Counted from the first letter of the stretch, positions 24,520-32,802 are shown. The stretch is DNA of 39,652 bases from Olavius algarvensis Gamma 3 endosymbiont (GCA_001735895.1 DS021199.1:1294796-1334447), one strand, 5' to 3'. Translations and numbers: made by a program. The notes: generated from the sequence alone by a model not told the origin.

Positions 24520-25677
24520 TCAGTTTTTGAGCGCCGGCGCCATCAATAACAGGGTCAGCAGGGCGCAACGCTCCGGTAACAAATCGATTTGGATATGTTC
24601 GTGGTGAGCATGAGCGCCGTCGCCGACCGCACCCATGCCGTCGATCGTGGCGGTATAAAGGCTGGTGGTATTGCCGTCGGAGCCGCCGCCGGCGGTGCCC
24701 TGCTCGATATCCAGGCCGATCTCCGCCGCCAGTTCTTGCGCCAACCGCCATAGTTGTTGGTTGCCTGCGGTACGCTCCATCGGCGGGCGGCCGAAAGTGC
24801 CCTCGATGGTGAGTATGACCCCTGGCGTTTCGGTTTCGAGGCCGTGGATCGCGTTTTCCAGGCGCTCGGCGTCGGCATGGGTTTGCACCCTGACGTCGAT
24901 TACCGCGCGGCTCTGGGGCGCCACCATATTGGGCCGGATGCCACCGTCGATAAGACCGACGTTTACCGAGGTTCCCTGTTCGGGGTCATTCAAGTCGAAC
25001 AGTTTTTGAATCACGTGCGACAACTCGAGAATGGCGCTGGCCCCGGCGTCCGGGTCGAGGCCGGCATGGGCGGCCTTGCCCTGCACCGTGACCTCGAAGC
25101 GGCCGACGCCCTTGCGCGCAGTCTTGATTTTACCGCTGCTGCCGAGCGAAGGCTCGAGCACCATGCAGCGATCGACGCGTTGCGCCAGCGCATGCACGTA
25201 ACGTGACGATTCACGGCTGCCGATTTCTTCGTCTGAATTGATGAAACACAACGGTGCGACGCTGGGCCGAAGGCCCATGGACTCGATCGTTCTAAGCGCG
25301 AAAATCATTGCCACCAGCCCGGCTTTCATGTCGTAAACCCCGGGTCCATGCAAGCTGTTTTTTTCCCTTACCAGCGGCATTCCCTGCAGCGTGCCGATCG
25401 GCCACACCGTGTCGCAATGCCCTAGCATCAGCTGTGCCGGTTGACTCCGGCCGCAGTATTTTGCGCTGGCATAAACATGCCCGCCGGAAAGACGCCCGGG
25501 TATCAGGTTGACACGGTAATCGATTGCTTCGAATTCCGCCTTCAGGCGGTGCAGGATCTGGGCCTGTGATGCGGCGTCGGTGGATGGGGTTTCCATCATT
25601 ACCAGATCGCTGAGTAGTGCCGTCATCGAGTCTTGCTGGGCGCGCAGGTGGGCCAGCACTTGCCGCTTGTCTTCCAT
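24520..25677 (-). CDS. M20 family metallopeptidase (carboxypeptidase G2-like)
   Basis: This 385-residue zinc hydrolase has no signal peptide. The M20 metal and catalytic residues are visible: GHCDTVWP (His87, catalytic Asp89), GPGVYDMKAG (bridging Asp116), DEEIGS (catalytic Glu150 and metal Glu151), and a later His (HHEH near residue 360). The substrate side resembles glutamate carboxypeptidase / acetylornithine deacetylase-like enzymes that remove acyl groups or C-terminal residues. The start MEDKRQ is supported by the 5-base gap after the flavin reductase stop. Partner genes suggest degradation of an N-acylated amino acid. Confidence 0.9.
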   Translation of the reverse strand: MEDKRQVLAHLRAQQDSMTALLSDLVMMETPSTDAASQAQILHRLKAEFEAIDYRVNLIPGRLSGGHVYASAKYCGRSQPAQLMLGHCDTVWPIGTLQGMPLVREKNSLHGPGVYDMKAGLVAMIFALRTIESMGLRPSVAPLCFINSDEEIGSRESSRYVHALAQRVDRCMVLEPSLGSSGKIKTARKGVGRFEVTVQGKAAHAGLDPDAGASAILELSHVIQKLFDLNDPEQGTSVNVGLIDGGIRPNMVAPQSRAVIDVRVQTHADAERLENAIHGLETETPGVILTIEGTFGRPPMERTAGNQQLWRLAQELAAEIGLDIEQGTAGGGSDGNTTSLYTATIDGMGAVGDGAHAHHEHIQIDLLPERCALLTLLLMAPALKN

Positions 25678-25682
25678 GCAGC

Positions 25683-26285
25683 CTACCTTTTGAAGCCGGC
25701 CGGAAACGGCAGTTTGGTGGATTTCGAAATTTCGGCAAAACGGCCCGGGTACAGGTAAGCCAGTAGCGGCGCCTTGAAGACCAGGTCTTCGTCATCCCGA
25801 TCGTTGCGGCGGAGTTCATCCTCGGCGATCATGGCTTTGACGATGCGGCCGATAATCAGCGAGTTTTCTCCCAGGTCATCCACCATCTGCTCCAGCTCGC
25901 ACTCGAGAAACAGGTAGCCGTCCCGCACAAAAGAGGCATTGATCGATTCGGCGGCAAAAGTGGGTAGCGCCTCGGTAATCGGCTTGCTGCCGTCTTCACA
26001 GCGCGGGCTAGCGGCGAGGCTCGCCAGCACGGTTTGCGACGGGCGCATGTAGGTAACCGCGAATTGCCGGTCGCGCAAAATGTTTTGGTAGGTGTTGTGG
26101 CGCGGCGTGCAGACAAAGCCGAAGTGATTTTTCCAGCTCATCGGTATCGCCAGGTGCTTGGGCGCCAAATCGTCGCGGCCGTCTGCCTCGCGGGTTCCGA
26201 CGATGACGAGCGGGAAAACCGTGAAAAAACTCTCCCAGATGGATTCGCTGGTATCCAGCTCGATCAACTGCGCGGTATCGGCCAT
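25683..26285 (-). CDS. Flavin reductase-like (DIM6/NTAB) protein
   Basis: This 200-residue FMN-binding split-barrel protein belongs to the flavin-reductase-like family (FFTVFPLVIVGTRE, LAPKHLAIPMSWKNHFGFVCTP, NTYQNILRDRQFAVTYM). Such proteins supply reduced flavin or act as flavoproteins. It is the first gene of the minus-strand operon and directly faces the peroxiredoxin-like gene across a 174-base spacer with a perfect FNR-type palindrome. A predicted class II start would give a leader of about 20 bases. Confidence 0.85.
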   Translation of the reverse strand: MADTAQLIELDTSESIWESFFTVFPLVIVGTREADGRDDLAPKHLAIPMSWKNHFGFVCTPRHNTYQNILRDRQFAVTYMRPSQTVLASLAASPRCEDGSKPITEALPTFAAESINASFVRDGYLFLECELEQMVDDLGENSLIIGRIVKAMIAEDELRRNDRDDEDLVFKAPLLAYLYPGRFAEISKSTKLPFPAGFKR

Positions 26286-26342
26286 GCTATTTTCCGGTGA
26301 TTTTTATCCGATTAAAGCTAACATCGACCCCGCGTCGGCTTC

Positions 26343-26356
26343 TTGATACGTATCAA
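26343..26356. promoter_or_regulatory. Perfect FNR-type palindrome between divergent genes
   Basis: TTGATACGTATCAA is a perfect 14-bp palindrome matching TTGAT-N4-ATCAA at all specified bases. On the plus side a -10-like TATTAG (26383) follows; on the minus side TTTAAT (26316-26311). Both put the box near -45 rather than -41.5. It could control both the flavin reductase operon and the peroxiredoxin-like gene. Confidence 0.75.
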
Positions 26357-26459
26357 CTCATTAACCCGGCGACCGGTTTTGCTATTAGAGGTATACAGAT
26401 CGAACCGTTTTTGGTTAAGGTGGTCGTATACCAACAAATCCAATCCCAAGGAGTACTCC

Positions 26460-26990
26460 GTGAACGTATTAAAACCGCGGGAAGCCGTTCCCGCCCTCGA
26501 AGTCGAGACCCTGGACGGCACCTGGTCGCTGGCCGATCAGAATCCCGAAAATTTTACCCTGGTCGTTTTTTACCGCGGCCTGCATTGTCCGATCTGTACC
26601 AAGTACATCGGTGAGCTGGACCGTCTCAAGAACGATTTTGACGAGATCGGGGTTTCCGTGTTGGCGCTGAGCACCGATACTCGCGAGCGCGCGGTCCAGG
26701 CGCAGCAGAATTGGGAATTGAAAAACCTGAATCCGGGTTATGGCGTCACCGTCGAGCAGTGCCGCGACTGGGGTCTGCATCGCTCGGCTAGCCGTGGTCT
26801 GACATCGATCGGTATCGAGGAGCCCGCCGAGTTCAACGAACCGGGCATCTTCATTGTGCGCCCCGACAACACGCTTTACTGGGCGCAGATTAGCACCATG
26901 CCGTTCGCGCGGCCGCATTTTCGTGAAATCATCGGCGGCCTTAAATTCGCGCTGGAAAAAGATTATCCGGCACGCGGCGAGCTCAGCTGA
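26460..26990 (+). CDS. Peroxiredoxin-like (AhpC/TSA) protein
   Basis: This 176-residue redoxin has a thioredoxin fold and a CxxC-type motif HCPICTKYI (Cys43, Cys46) in place of the classic peroxiredoxin TPxC. It belongs to the peroxiredoxin-like family of the AhpC/TSA superfamily. The GTG start at 26460 is chosen because AAGGAGTACTCC lies just upstream and the reading NVLKPREAVPALEVETLDG is the natural family beginning. Likely role is peroxide or thiol handling. The perfect FNR box upstream links it to low-oxygen growth. Confidence 0.85.
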   Translation: MNVLKPREAVPALEVETLDGTWSLADQNPENFTLVVFYRGLHCPICTKYIGELDRLKNDFDEIGVSVLALSTDTRERAVQAQQNWELKNLNPGYGVTVEQCRDWGLHRSASRGLTSIGIEEPAEFNEPGIFIVRPDNTLYWAQISTMPFARPHFREIIGGLKFALEKDYPARGELS

Positions 26991-27113
26991 AGCAACCCGG
27001 TATCGTCTCGGGGTCTGCCTTCCAAGCCCCGGGATTCGAGCGGCGTCGACTGCCGCTTCGGATCGAACAATCGGTGGATCTGAAATCGTAAAAACTTCGC
27101 TCTCGGTGAGATT

Positions 27114-27139
27114 CTCCGGGTGTTCCGCAAAGCCCGGAG
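27114..27139 (+). terminator. Hairpin downstream of peroxiredoxin-like gene
   Basis: CTCCGGG-(12 bases)-CCCGGAG is a perfect 7-bp stem, not followed by a T run. It is a possible transcript end or leader structure before the 28-residue peptide. Confidence 0.35.
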
Positions 27140-27268
27140 GGGTCATATTCCAGTGCGATGCCGTGGTTTTTCGTTTATACGGGCGACAAATCATGCTTTC
27201 CGCAACTCGGATGCGGGACAATAACCCAACGGCAATCCAAGGTTTTTGATTGGCCGGGGGAGAAGTCT

Positions 27269-27355
27269 ATGTATTTCATGAACCTGCTATTAGCCGTGCT
27301 GATGCTGTGGCTGATACCGGGCGTGTGGAATGCCAATGCAGGCTCCGGCGAATAG
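27269..27355 (+). CDS. 28-residue hydrophobic peptide
   Basis: A strong ribosome site (GGGGGAG, 27255-27261, 7 bases before ATG) precedes a 28-codon frame: a short head, one hydrophobic segment (LLLAVLMLWLIPGVW) and a polar tail (NANAGSGE), then TAG. It resembles a small single-span membrane protein or a bare signal peptide. There is no known family. It may be cotranscribed with the CBS gene or stand alone. Confidence 0.45.
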   Translation: MYFMNLLLAVLMLWLIPGVWNANAGSGE

Positions 27356-27396
27356 GCGTTTCCCTAGTATTTACCCCCCACTAATTCCCGTTCTGT

Positions 27397-27410
27397 TTAA
27401 TCTAGATCAA
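27397..27410 (+). promoter_or_regulatory. Imperfect FNR-type box before CBS operon
   Basis: TTAATCTAGATCAA matches TTGAT-N4-ATCAA at 9 of 10 specified bases but no good -10 is phased with it. Weaker than the other boxes. Confidence 0.35.
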
Positions 27411-27517
27411 GTAAATGGCATTTTTTCAGTGCTTTTGCATCCAGCTGTAATCGCTGCGCAATACAAACCATGTATTATTTCCGCGCGGGCCGCTGCGGTC
27501 GAACATCGAATAATGGC

Positions 27518-28039
27518 ATGACTACCAAAAGCATAATGACTTCCGGCTTGTTTACGTTAAAGCCGAACGACACGGTCGCGGATGCCTTATCGCTAATGCA
27601 TGAAAAACACGTGCGCAATATTCCGGTGGTGGATGATTCGGGCGCTTTTATCGGATTATTCGGTTTGCGCCGACTAAGCCATCTGCTGTTGCCGAAAGCG
27701 GCGTCGGCCCTGGGTCCGCACAGCATCTCCGAACTTCATTTTCTGCCGGATGAGATTTTGCAGATGGGCGATCGCTGGGAAGAAATCGCAAAACAACCGG
27801 TGGAGAATTTCCTGGAAAAGAAAAAGAAACTGTTGTTCTGCACACCCGAGACGGCGTTTCCCGAGTTGCTTTCATTACTCGATGAAAGTAAGGACTCGAG
27901 TCTGCCGGTCATCGTCGTCGAGGGTAAGTCGAAAAAACTGGTGGGAATGGTTTCAAATTGGGATGTGCTCGAAGGCCTCATCATGGGGCGGCTGATCAGC
28001 GATGAGGCTAACGACGAGCCCGGCGAAAAAAAGGACTAA
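27518..28039 (+). CDS. CBS-domain-pair protein
   Basis: This protein of about 173 residues has two CBS motifs: MTTKSIMTSGLFTLKPNDTVADALSLMHEKHVRNIPVVDDSG, and a second near 110-160 (TAFPELLSLLDESKDSSLPVIVVEG..LVGMVSNWDVL). CBS pairs bind adenosyl nucleotides and regulate partner proteins. The start at ATG 27518 gives the typical beginning; an ATG at 27470 would add 16 residues without family similarity. No clear ribosome site is seen for either. It precedes a permease and another CBS protein, which suggests nucleotide control of ion transport. Confidence 0.85.
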   Translation: MTTKSIMTSGLFTLKPNDTVADALSLMHEKHVRNIPVVDDSGAFIGLFGLRRLSHLLLPKAASALGPHSISELHFLPDEILQMGDRWEEIAKQPVENFLEKKKKLLFCTPETAFPELLSLLDESKDSSLPVIVVEGKSKKLVGMVSNWDVLEGLIMGRLISDEANDEPGEKKD

Positions 28040-28094
28040 ACGAAAATCGAATTATGCCGGGCAACTCGGGGCAGCTTCGGGAAAGGGGGAATGA

Positions 28095-29438
28095 ATGCAC
28101 GGTGAAAGCGAGTTTGCATCGCAGGTGATTTTCGGTTGGGACCCCCTGTGGGTATCGTCGATCCTGTTTATCGCGACCTACGCTTTGATCGTTTCCGAAA
28201 AGATCAATCGCGCGATCGTGGCCGGGCTGGGGGCGGCGCTGATGATTGCTCTGGGCGTGCTCAACCAGCAAACGGCGATCTCCGGTGTCGATTTCAATAC
28301 GCTGGGGCTGTTGACTGGAATGATGGTTATCGTCGCGATTACCCGCGGCAGCGGCGTGTTCCAGTATGTTGCGGTCTGGTCGGCCAAGAAGGTCAAGGCC
28401 AGTCCCTGGGGCATACTGCTAATGCTGTCGTTGGTCACGGCGGTATTTTCTTCGCTGCTCGACAACGTTACTACCGTGCTGTTGATCGCACCGGTAACGC
28501 TACTGATCAGCCATGAGCTGAAGATGGATCCTTATCCGTTTCTTTTTGCCGAGATTTTCGCTTCCAATATCGGCGGTACCGCCACCTTAATCGGCGATCC
28601 GCCGAACATCATGATTGGTTCGGCGGTTAACCTGTCGTTTAATGATTTTCTATTCAACCTGGCGCCCATTATCCCTGTCATCCCGGCGCTAACCCTGGGG
28701 ATTATTTATCTGATCTGGGGGCGTAGCATGCACGCCACCGAGCAGGCTCGTGCTCGTATAATGCGCTTCAAGGAGCGCGAGGCGATCACGGATCCATTGC
28801 TGTTGAAGCAATCGATGTTTGTGCTCGCGCTGGTCATCGCGGGCTTTATTATGGCGCAGCCCCTGCGGCTCGAGCCGGCCACCATCGCCATGTTCGGCGC
28901 CGGACTGCTATTGCTATTATCCAATTTAAAAAGCAGCGCCGACGAACAATCGGAAGAAGTGCACAAAACCTTCGGCAGGGTCGAATGGATTACCATTTTT
29001 TTCTTTATCGGCTTGTTTATTTCGGTCAAGGGTATCGAGGAGGCGGGGGTATTGAGGATTCTTGCTGACGGGGTCATCGGCTTTACCGGCGCCGATCTAA
29101 CCGTCCTGTCGCTGGCTATCCTGTGGGTATCGGCAGTGGCTTCGGCGGTGGTCGATAATATACCCTTTGTAGCCACCATGATCCCGGTCATTAAGTCCAT
29201 GGCGCCGACCTTTGGCGGAGCCGAGAATCTCATGCCGTTGTGGTGGTCGCTGGCGCTGGGGGCCTGTCTGGGCGGTAACGGTTCGCTGGTCGGCGCCAGC
29301 GCCAACCTGATTGTCGCCGGCTTCGCCGAACGCGCGGGTCACCGCATCCGTTTCCTGAAGTTTATGTTGTTGGCCTTTCCGATGATGTTGTTGAGTATCG
29401 GAATCGCCAGTTTTTACGTCTATTTCCGCTTCCTGTAG
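28095..29438 (+). CDS. ArsB/NhaD-type membrane permease
   Basis: This 447-residue protein has about 10-12 hydrophobic segments and belongs to the ion transporter superfamily (NhaD/ArsB/CitM). Visible family features are SLLDNVTTVLLIAPVTLLI, the GGTATLIGDPPNIMIGSA signature, and the mirrored second half with VVDNIPFVATMIPVI and LGGNGSLVGASANLIVAG. Ion specificity (Na+/H+, arsenite, organic acid) is not determined. GGGGGA precedes the ATG by a few bases. It lies between two CBS proteins in one operon, an unusual sandwich for this family. Confidence 0.92.
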   Translation: MHGESEFASQVIFGWDPLWVSSILFIATYALIVSEKINRAIVAGLGAALMIALGVLNQQTAISGVDFNTLGLLTGMMVIVAITRGSGVFQYVAVWSAKKVKASPWGILLMLSLVTAVFSSLLDNVTTVLLIAPVTLLISHELKMDPYPFLFAEIFASNIGGTATLIGDPPNIMIGSAVNLSFNDFLFNLAPIIPVIPALTLGIIYLIWGRSMHATEQARARIMRFKEREAITDPLLLKQSMFVLALVIAGFIMAQPLRLEPATIAMFGAGLLLLLSNLKSSADEQSEEVHKTFGRVEWITIFFFIGLFISVKGIEEAGVLRILADGVIGFTGADLTVLSLAILWVSAVASAVVDNIPFVATMIPVIKSMAPTFGGAENLMPLWWSLALGACLGGNGSLVGASANLIVAGFAERAGHRIRFLKFMLLAFPMMLLSIGIASFYVYFRFL

Positions 29439-29461
29439 AAATCGATCGCGGGTGAATCTCG

Positions 29462-29926
29462 ATGTACGTAGATAAAGTGTTGATCCCCACCAAAGTTGCC
29501 AGGTCGGGTATGACTATTCGGAAGTTTTTTGCCGAGTGTTCGCGTGCGAATACCCCCGGGCTTCCGTATTGCAACGATGAGGGCAAGATAGTCGGCCGGG
29601 TTACTTTAAAAAATGTCTTGAAAAATACCTGGCTGCCGGACTACCTGGTGGCAATGGCCAGGGTGTTGGGCGAACAGCTCTCCAACGTGCAGGATATCGA
29701 GGAGAATGCCAAGGAAACCTGCGACGGACCGATCGATCCCTATGTTCAGAAACCGCATCTATCGGTCACCCCCGGCTCTTCCGCCGTCAAGGCACTGGCT
29801 TTGATGGAGCAAAGCGATACCAGTTACATTTATGTGGTCGACGAGGGGCGTTACCTGGGGGTGGTGACGATTCATAGCCTGGCGGACAAGCTGGCGCGTT
29901 ACGATAAAAAAGCCCGAAAATCCTGA
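29462..29926 (+). CDS. CBS-domain protein
   Basis: This 154-residue protein has a degenerate first CBS-like region (VARSGMTIRKFFAECSRANTPGLPYCNDEGKIVGRVTLKNVL) and a second CBS (HLSVTPGSSAVKALALMEQSDTSYIYVVDEGRYLGVVTIHSLADKL). It starts 23 bases after the permease, so it is cotranscribed. It is probably a regulatory partner of the permease, in addition to the CBS protein upstream. Confidence 0.85.
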   Translation: MYVDKVLIPTKVARSGMTIRKFFAECSRANTPGLPYCNDEGKIVGRVTLKNVLKNTWLPDYLVAMARVLGEQLSNVQDIEENAKETCDGPIDPYVQKPHLSVTPGSSAVKALALMEQSDTSYIYVVDEGRYLGVVTIHSLADKLARYDKKARKS

Positions 29927-30027
29927 GATCTCCGAATTAGCCCTGTCAGCCGTAATGATCGGTGGCGCCGGGAAGTTGCCAACGGCGATCCGGTCTAGGG
30001 AAGTGTGACACTCGGTCTATTCATAGA

Positions 30028-30501
30028 TCATCGGGTTCGAAAACTGAAGTGGCATGCGACACAAGCAGCAGTGACCTTGTTTAGGGCCATGTTCGTTGCC
30101 TTTAAGTCATCTTCCATAGCCGCCTGGGCAAGCTCGGTCGCCGACTGGTGCATGGACCAGCCGATGCTTCGCATCTCTGGCGGCATAAATCTACCCGGTC
30201 CCATACCCGTCGCTCGATGCTTCCCCATTGAACTCTTACCCATCCTGGTTTCCGCCACCTCGGCAGCTGCAGCAAGCTTGTTCGCAGCAATATGCCCTAT
30301 GATCTCGTTCAATGCTGCGAGATGGTCGAGCATATCACGACGCATAAGTTGCCGGGCTTCAGCGGGCATCGATACCAGTTGCCGGGGGTCACCGCCCGCA
30401 GTACCTGATGAGCCTTGGCCCGCGACAGCTTGTTGAGCTCCGTACGCTGATTGTATTGCAATTAAAAATACGCTCGCCGCAAATAAGGCGATCTTTTTCA
30501 T
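30028..30501 (-). CDS. Cytochrome c'-like (c-556 type) protein
   Basis: This 157-residue protein has a signal peptide (cleavage near AYGAQ) and a four-helix-bundle-like sequence (ARQLMRRDMLDHLAALNEIIG, MHQSATELAQAAMEDDLKATNMALNKVTAACVACH). Its single heme site CVACH is at the extreme C-terminus (Cys147, Cys150, His151), as in the cytochrome c' / c-556 family. Some family members bind nitric oxide. It is preceded by GGGAG and an FNR-type box about 60 bases upstream of the ATG. A nitric-oxide or nitrite-related role in denitrification is plausible but not shown. Confidence 0.88.
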   Translation of the reverse strand: MKKIALFAASVFLIAIQSAYGAQQAVAGQGSSGTAGGDPRQLVSMPAEARQLMRRDMLDHLAALNEIIGHIAANKLAAAAEVAETRMGKSSMGKHRATGMGPGRFMPPEMRSIGWSMHQSATELAQAAMEDDLKATNMALNKVTAACVACHFSFRTR

Positions 30502-30918
30502 CGCGACAGCTCCCTTTGAGATCGTGTAAAACAGGTTGCTCCATAATCGGCGGAATCGCTTTGACTATAGTCAAAAAGAAGTTATTTTTGGGCGCTCTGA
30601 GAGCGCTGCTCATTTAACAATAGTGGCAACGGAGACAAAGACCGGGACGGAGGTTTAGGCGATTAAAGCGGTAACAATTGTCGGCATCTTTCGCATTGTT
30701 TCCGCATATTTTACCTGCTCTTCGGTATTGCCAATGGAAAACTCGTGCCGTATTACGCGGTCGTGATTCAGAATTGACCCGAGCGTCTCTCCTTGCTTAA
30801 CCGTTGTAGCAGGGTGCAAATACGAAACGCATACTATCGCGCATCGATACCTTTTTTGAGCGGGTAAATCCCGCCAGACCATGCTAACGAGATCGCAAAG
30901 AATTAACTCGCAGCTCGA
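30502..30918. other. Intergenic region with FNR-type box
   Basis: A 417-base stretch between the cytochrome c'-like gene and the cytochrome-DsbC fusion. It contains the palindrome at 30561, a GGGCGCTCTGAGAGCGC repeat near 30590-30606, and one minus-strand open frame of 75 codons (30655-30882) with no ribosome site and no recognisable family. Nothing else is supported. Confidence 0.5.
30561..30574. promoter_or_regulatory. FNR/DNR-type palindrome upstream of cytochrome c'-like gene
   Basis: TTGACTATAGTCAA is a perfect 14-bp palindrome matching the TTGAC-N4-GTCAA form of FNR/DNR boxes. No well-phased -10 sits at class II spacing on the minus side (CAACCT), so it may act at another position or as a site for a related regulator. 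Confidence 0.6.
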
Positions 30919-32022
30919 TTACTGTAGCAACTGGGGAATCAACTCTTGATAGGGCCGATAACCCTCAATTTTTTCTCCATTGCTTTTAATCAGCGCCGGG
31001 GTTCCGCTTATGCCAATCTTGTTGCCGGTGCGGTAGCCCCGATCGATCATCGCCGCTGCGGCGCAATCACCTGCCGGTAAACTATCAAAGCGCTGATTTT
31101 TTGCGTCGGTCATCGCCTGGTTCCGGTCACCGGCACACCAAACCGATTTAAGCTGCTGATATCCCGGTCCGCTGCTACCCCCGCGGGCATAAGGCAAATA
31201 TCTCACAGTAATGCCGGCCTCCTGTAATTTTTCTATTTCGCCATGCAACTTCTGACAAAAGGGGCAAGAGGTATCGGTAAACACATTTAGTGTTGCCTTG
31301 CTTTCACCCCTGGCGGCGAATATCACCAGATCTTCATCGCTAAATTCGGCAATCGCCGCGACCGCAGCGATCCGGCGAGACCGCTCGGTGATATTTCGAC
31401 CGCTTTCCAGGTTTACCAGGTCTCCCATCAGGGCATGTTTGCCATCGTCGAGCAGATAGATATAGCGATTGCCAATTTGAACTTGCCACACGTCTTCGAT
31501 CGAGGTTTGCGCGACATTATCGATTTTGGCATCGCCGATTCTCTGTCGCAGCAAGTTGGTCAGAGGCCTATTGGCGGCTACCACGATGTCGTTTAGCGAA
31601 GGCAGGTCCGAGGTTTCGAATCGACCCGCCCAGCGTTGATAGATATCGTCCGGCCATTTCGATTGGAAAAATGCGATCACGCTGTCGATTTGCGCGGCGT
31701 TGAGCCGGCCCTCGAAACCGGGCATCTGGCCTCCCAGTTTGGCACCGCCTTCGCGAACCGTGCGGCGCAATAGATTTAAATCGTGGTGCCAGGCATGTGC
31801 GCTTCCGTTCAACGGCGGCGGCGGATAATTGCCGTTGGCGTCGGTCTGTTTCCAGTTGGGTGTTGCTTCGGCCTCCTGACCGTGGCAGGCGGCGCAGTTC
31901 TGGCGAAACAATTCTTTCCCGAGCTTTACCTGTTCGTCGCTATACCAGCGATCGTTATCAGCGGCAATCGTCTGACTGGTGAGCAGCATTAACGTTGCTA
32001 TGCATAAGTTTAGTGTTTTCAC
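30919..32022 (-). CDS. Fusion: cytochrome c + DsbC-like disulfide isomerase
   Basis: This 367-residue periplasmic protein (signal peptide 1-20) joins two domains. Residues about 30-120 are a class I cytochrome c with CAACH (43-47) and a likely axial Met100 (GGQMPGF). Residues about 150-367 resemble DsbC/DsbG: an N-terminal dimerisation-like beta segment (VWQVQIGNRYIYLLDDGKHALMGDLVNLESGRNIT) followed by a thioredoxin fold with the active site CPFC (253-256), a second Cys pair (296, 320) and the cis-proline GTPALI (341-342). DsbC repairs wrong disulfides; the attached heme suggests that its thiols are wired to an electron carrier. It follows the small cytochrome by 12 bases. Confidence 0.88.
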   Translation of the reverse strand: MKTLNLCIATLMLLTSQTIAADNDRWYSDEQVKLGKELFRQNCAACHGQEAEATPNWKQTDANGNYPPPPLNGSAHAWHHDLNLLRRTVREGGAKLGGQMPGFEGRLNAAQIDSVIAFFQSKWPDDIYQRWAGRFETSDLPSLNDIVVAANRPLTNLLRQRIGDAKIDNVAQTSIEDVWQVQIGNRYIYLLDDGKHALMGDLVNLESGRNITERSRRIAAVAAIAEFSDEDLVIFAARGESKATLNVFTDTSCPFCQKLHGEIEKLQEAGITVRYLPYARGGSSGPGYQQLKSVWCAGDRNQAMTDAKNQRFDSLPAGDCAAAAMIDRGYRTGNKIGISGTPALIKSNGEKIEGYRPYQELIPQLLQ

Positions 32023-32034
32023 AATCGCACCCCG

Positions 32035-32406
32035 CTAGAAGAGTTTTTTCTGTTGCTGGTAGTAGCGCAAGTAAGGCAGCAGGCTATCCATCTTTTTTGG
32101 CGTCATTCCGGCCACCGGCGGCATATCGCCAAAATTCCAATGGTGTTGCTTAACGCCTTGGAGTACGGCGCGGTAAAACGATTTGTCGCCGTGATGCGAT
32201 GGTTTGTAAAACGGATGGACCAGCGGTGGACCCTGGTCCGAACCGTTTAGCTGCAGTCCGTGGCATGAGCTGCAATACTTTTCATAGAGCACCTGGCCTT
32301 TGGCAAGATTAAACGGGATTTCTATATCTTCGGCCGATATTGCTGGGGCGGCATAAGCCGAAGTGAGCATTAGTAATACCAATATACGAACGTTTAGAGA
32401 TTTCAT
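32035..32406 (-). CDS. Small cytochrome c
   Basis: This 123-residue protein has a signal peptide (cleavage near AISAED) and one class I heme site CSSCH (45-49). A likely axial Met lies in FGDMPPVAGM. AGGATAAAAA precedes the ATG. Twelve bases separate its stop from the cytochrome-DsbC gene, so the two are an operon and may be redox partners. Confidence 0.9.
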   Translation of the reverse strand: MKSLNVRILVLLMLTSAYAAPAISAEDIEIPFNLAKGQVLYEKYCSSCHGLQLNGSDQGPPLVHPFYKPSHHGDKSFYRAVLQGVKQHHWNFGDMPPVAGMTPKKMDSLLPYLRYYQQQKKLF

Positions 32407-32433
32407 TTTTTATCCTGAGTAAAGTAAACACAA

Positions 32434-32451
32434 CACGCAGTCAACTGCGTG
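32434..32451 (-). terminator. Rho-independent-like terminator after Cys-rich gene
   Basis: CACGCAGT-(2)-ACTGCGTG is a perfect 8-bp stem just downstream (on the minus strand) of the Cys-rich gene stop, followed by TTGTGTTTACTTT. It separates that gene from the cytochrome operon. Confidence 0.7.
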
Positions 32452-32463
32452 ACTCGACTTTGT

Positions 32464-32802
32464 TCAGGCGATAGGTGGGCGATATATCGAATTCTCAGAA
32501 TGCGATCCGAATTTAGTATAGGCCGGAAGAAAACCGGCTAATTGGAGTGTTTCACCATATGGATGGGAAGGGTTTTCAGGGATAAATCCGATGCTGGAAC
32601 ATGGACTACAAGCCTGGGCCATCGAGGGGCAGTTTTCGTTGTTGCAAGGCAGATCTACTGCCATTTCCATTGGATCGCAATCGAGGCAATCGGTAGACGT
32701 CGAATGCTGGTGTTGCATTTCGTTCGCAACCAGATTGTAGGCCGGCATGAATCCGATGCATATTACCAACAGGAAGTAGATTAGATTTCTTTTGTGAGCC
32801 AT
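32464..32802 (-). CDS. Secreted Cys/His/Met-rich small protein
   Basis: This protein of about 112 residues starts at ATG 32802 with a signal-peptide-like segment (NLIYFLLVICIGFMPAYNLVA) and then a metal-ligand-rich stretch: MQHQHSTSTDCLDCDP, VDLPCNNENCPSM, ACSPCSS. The paired cysteines with His and Met suggest a periplasmic metal (copper or zinc) binding protein. I do not recognise the family. A longer frame upstream is unlikely. It is divergent from the CopA ATPase and shares with it a control region of about 240 bases, supporting a copper-related job. Confidence 0.6.
   Translation of the reverse strand: MAHKRNLIYFLLVICIGFMPAYNLVANEMQHQHSTSTDCLDCDPMEMAVDLPCNNENCPSMAQACSPCSSIGFIPENPSHPYGETLQLAGFLPAYTKFGSHSENSIYRPPIA

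Noticed and set aside
30655-30882. 75-codon minus-strand open frame
   Set aside because: No ribosome site, no recognisable domain and composition unlike its neighbours; noted only as part of the intergenic stretch.
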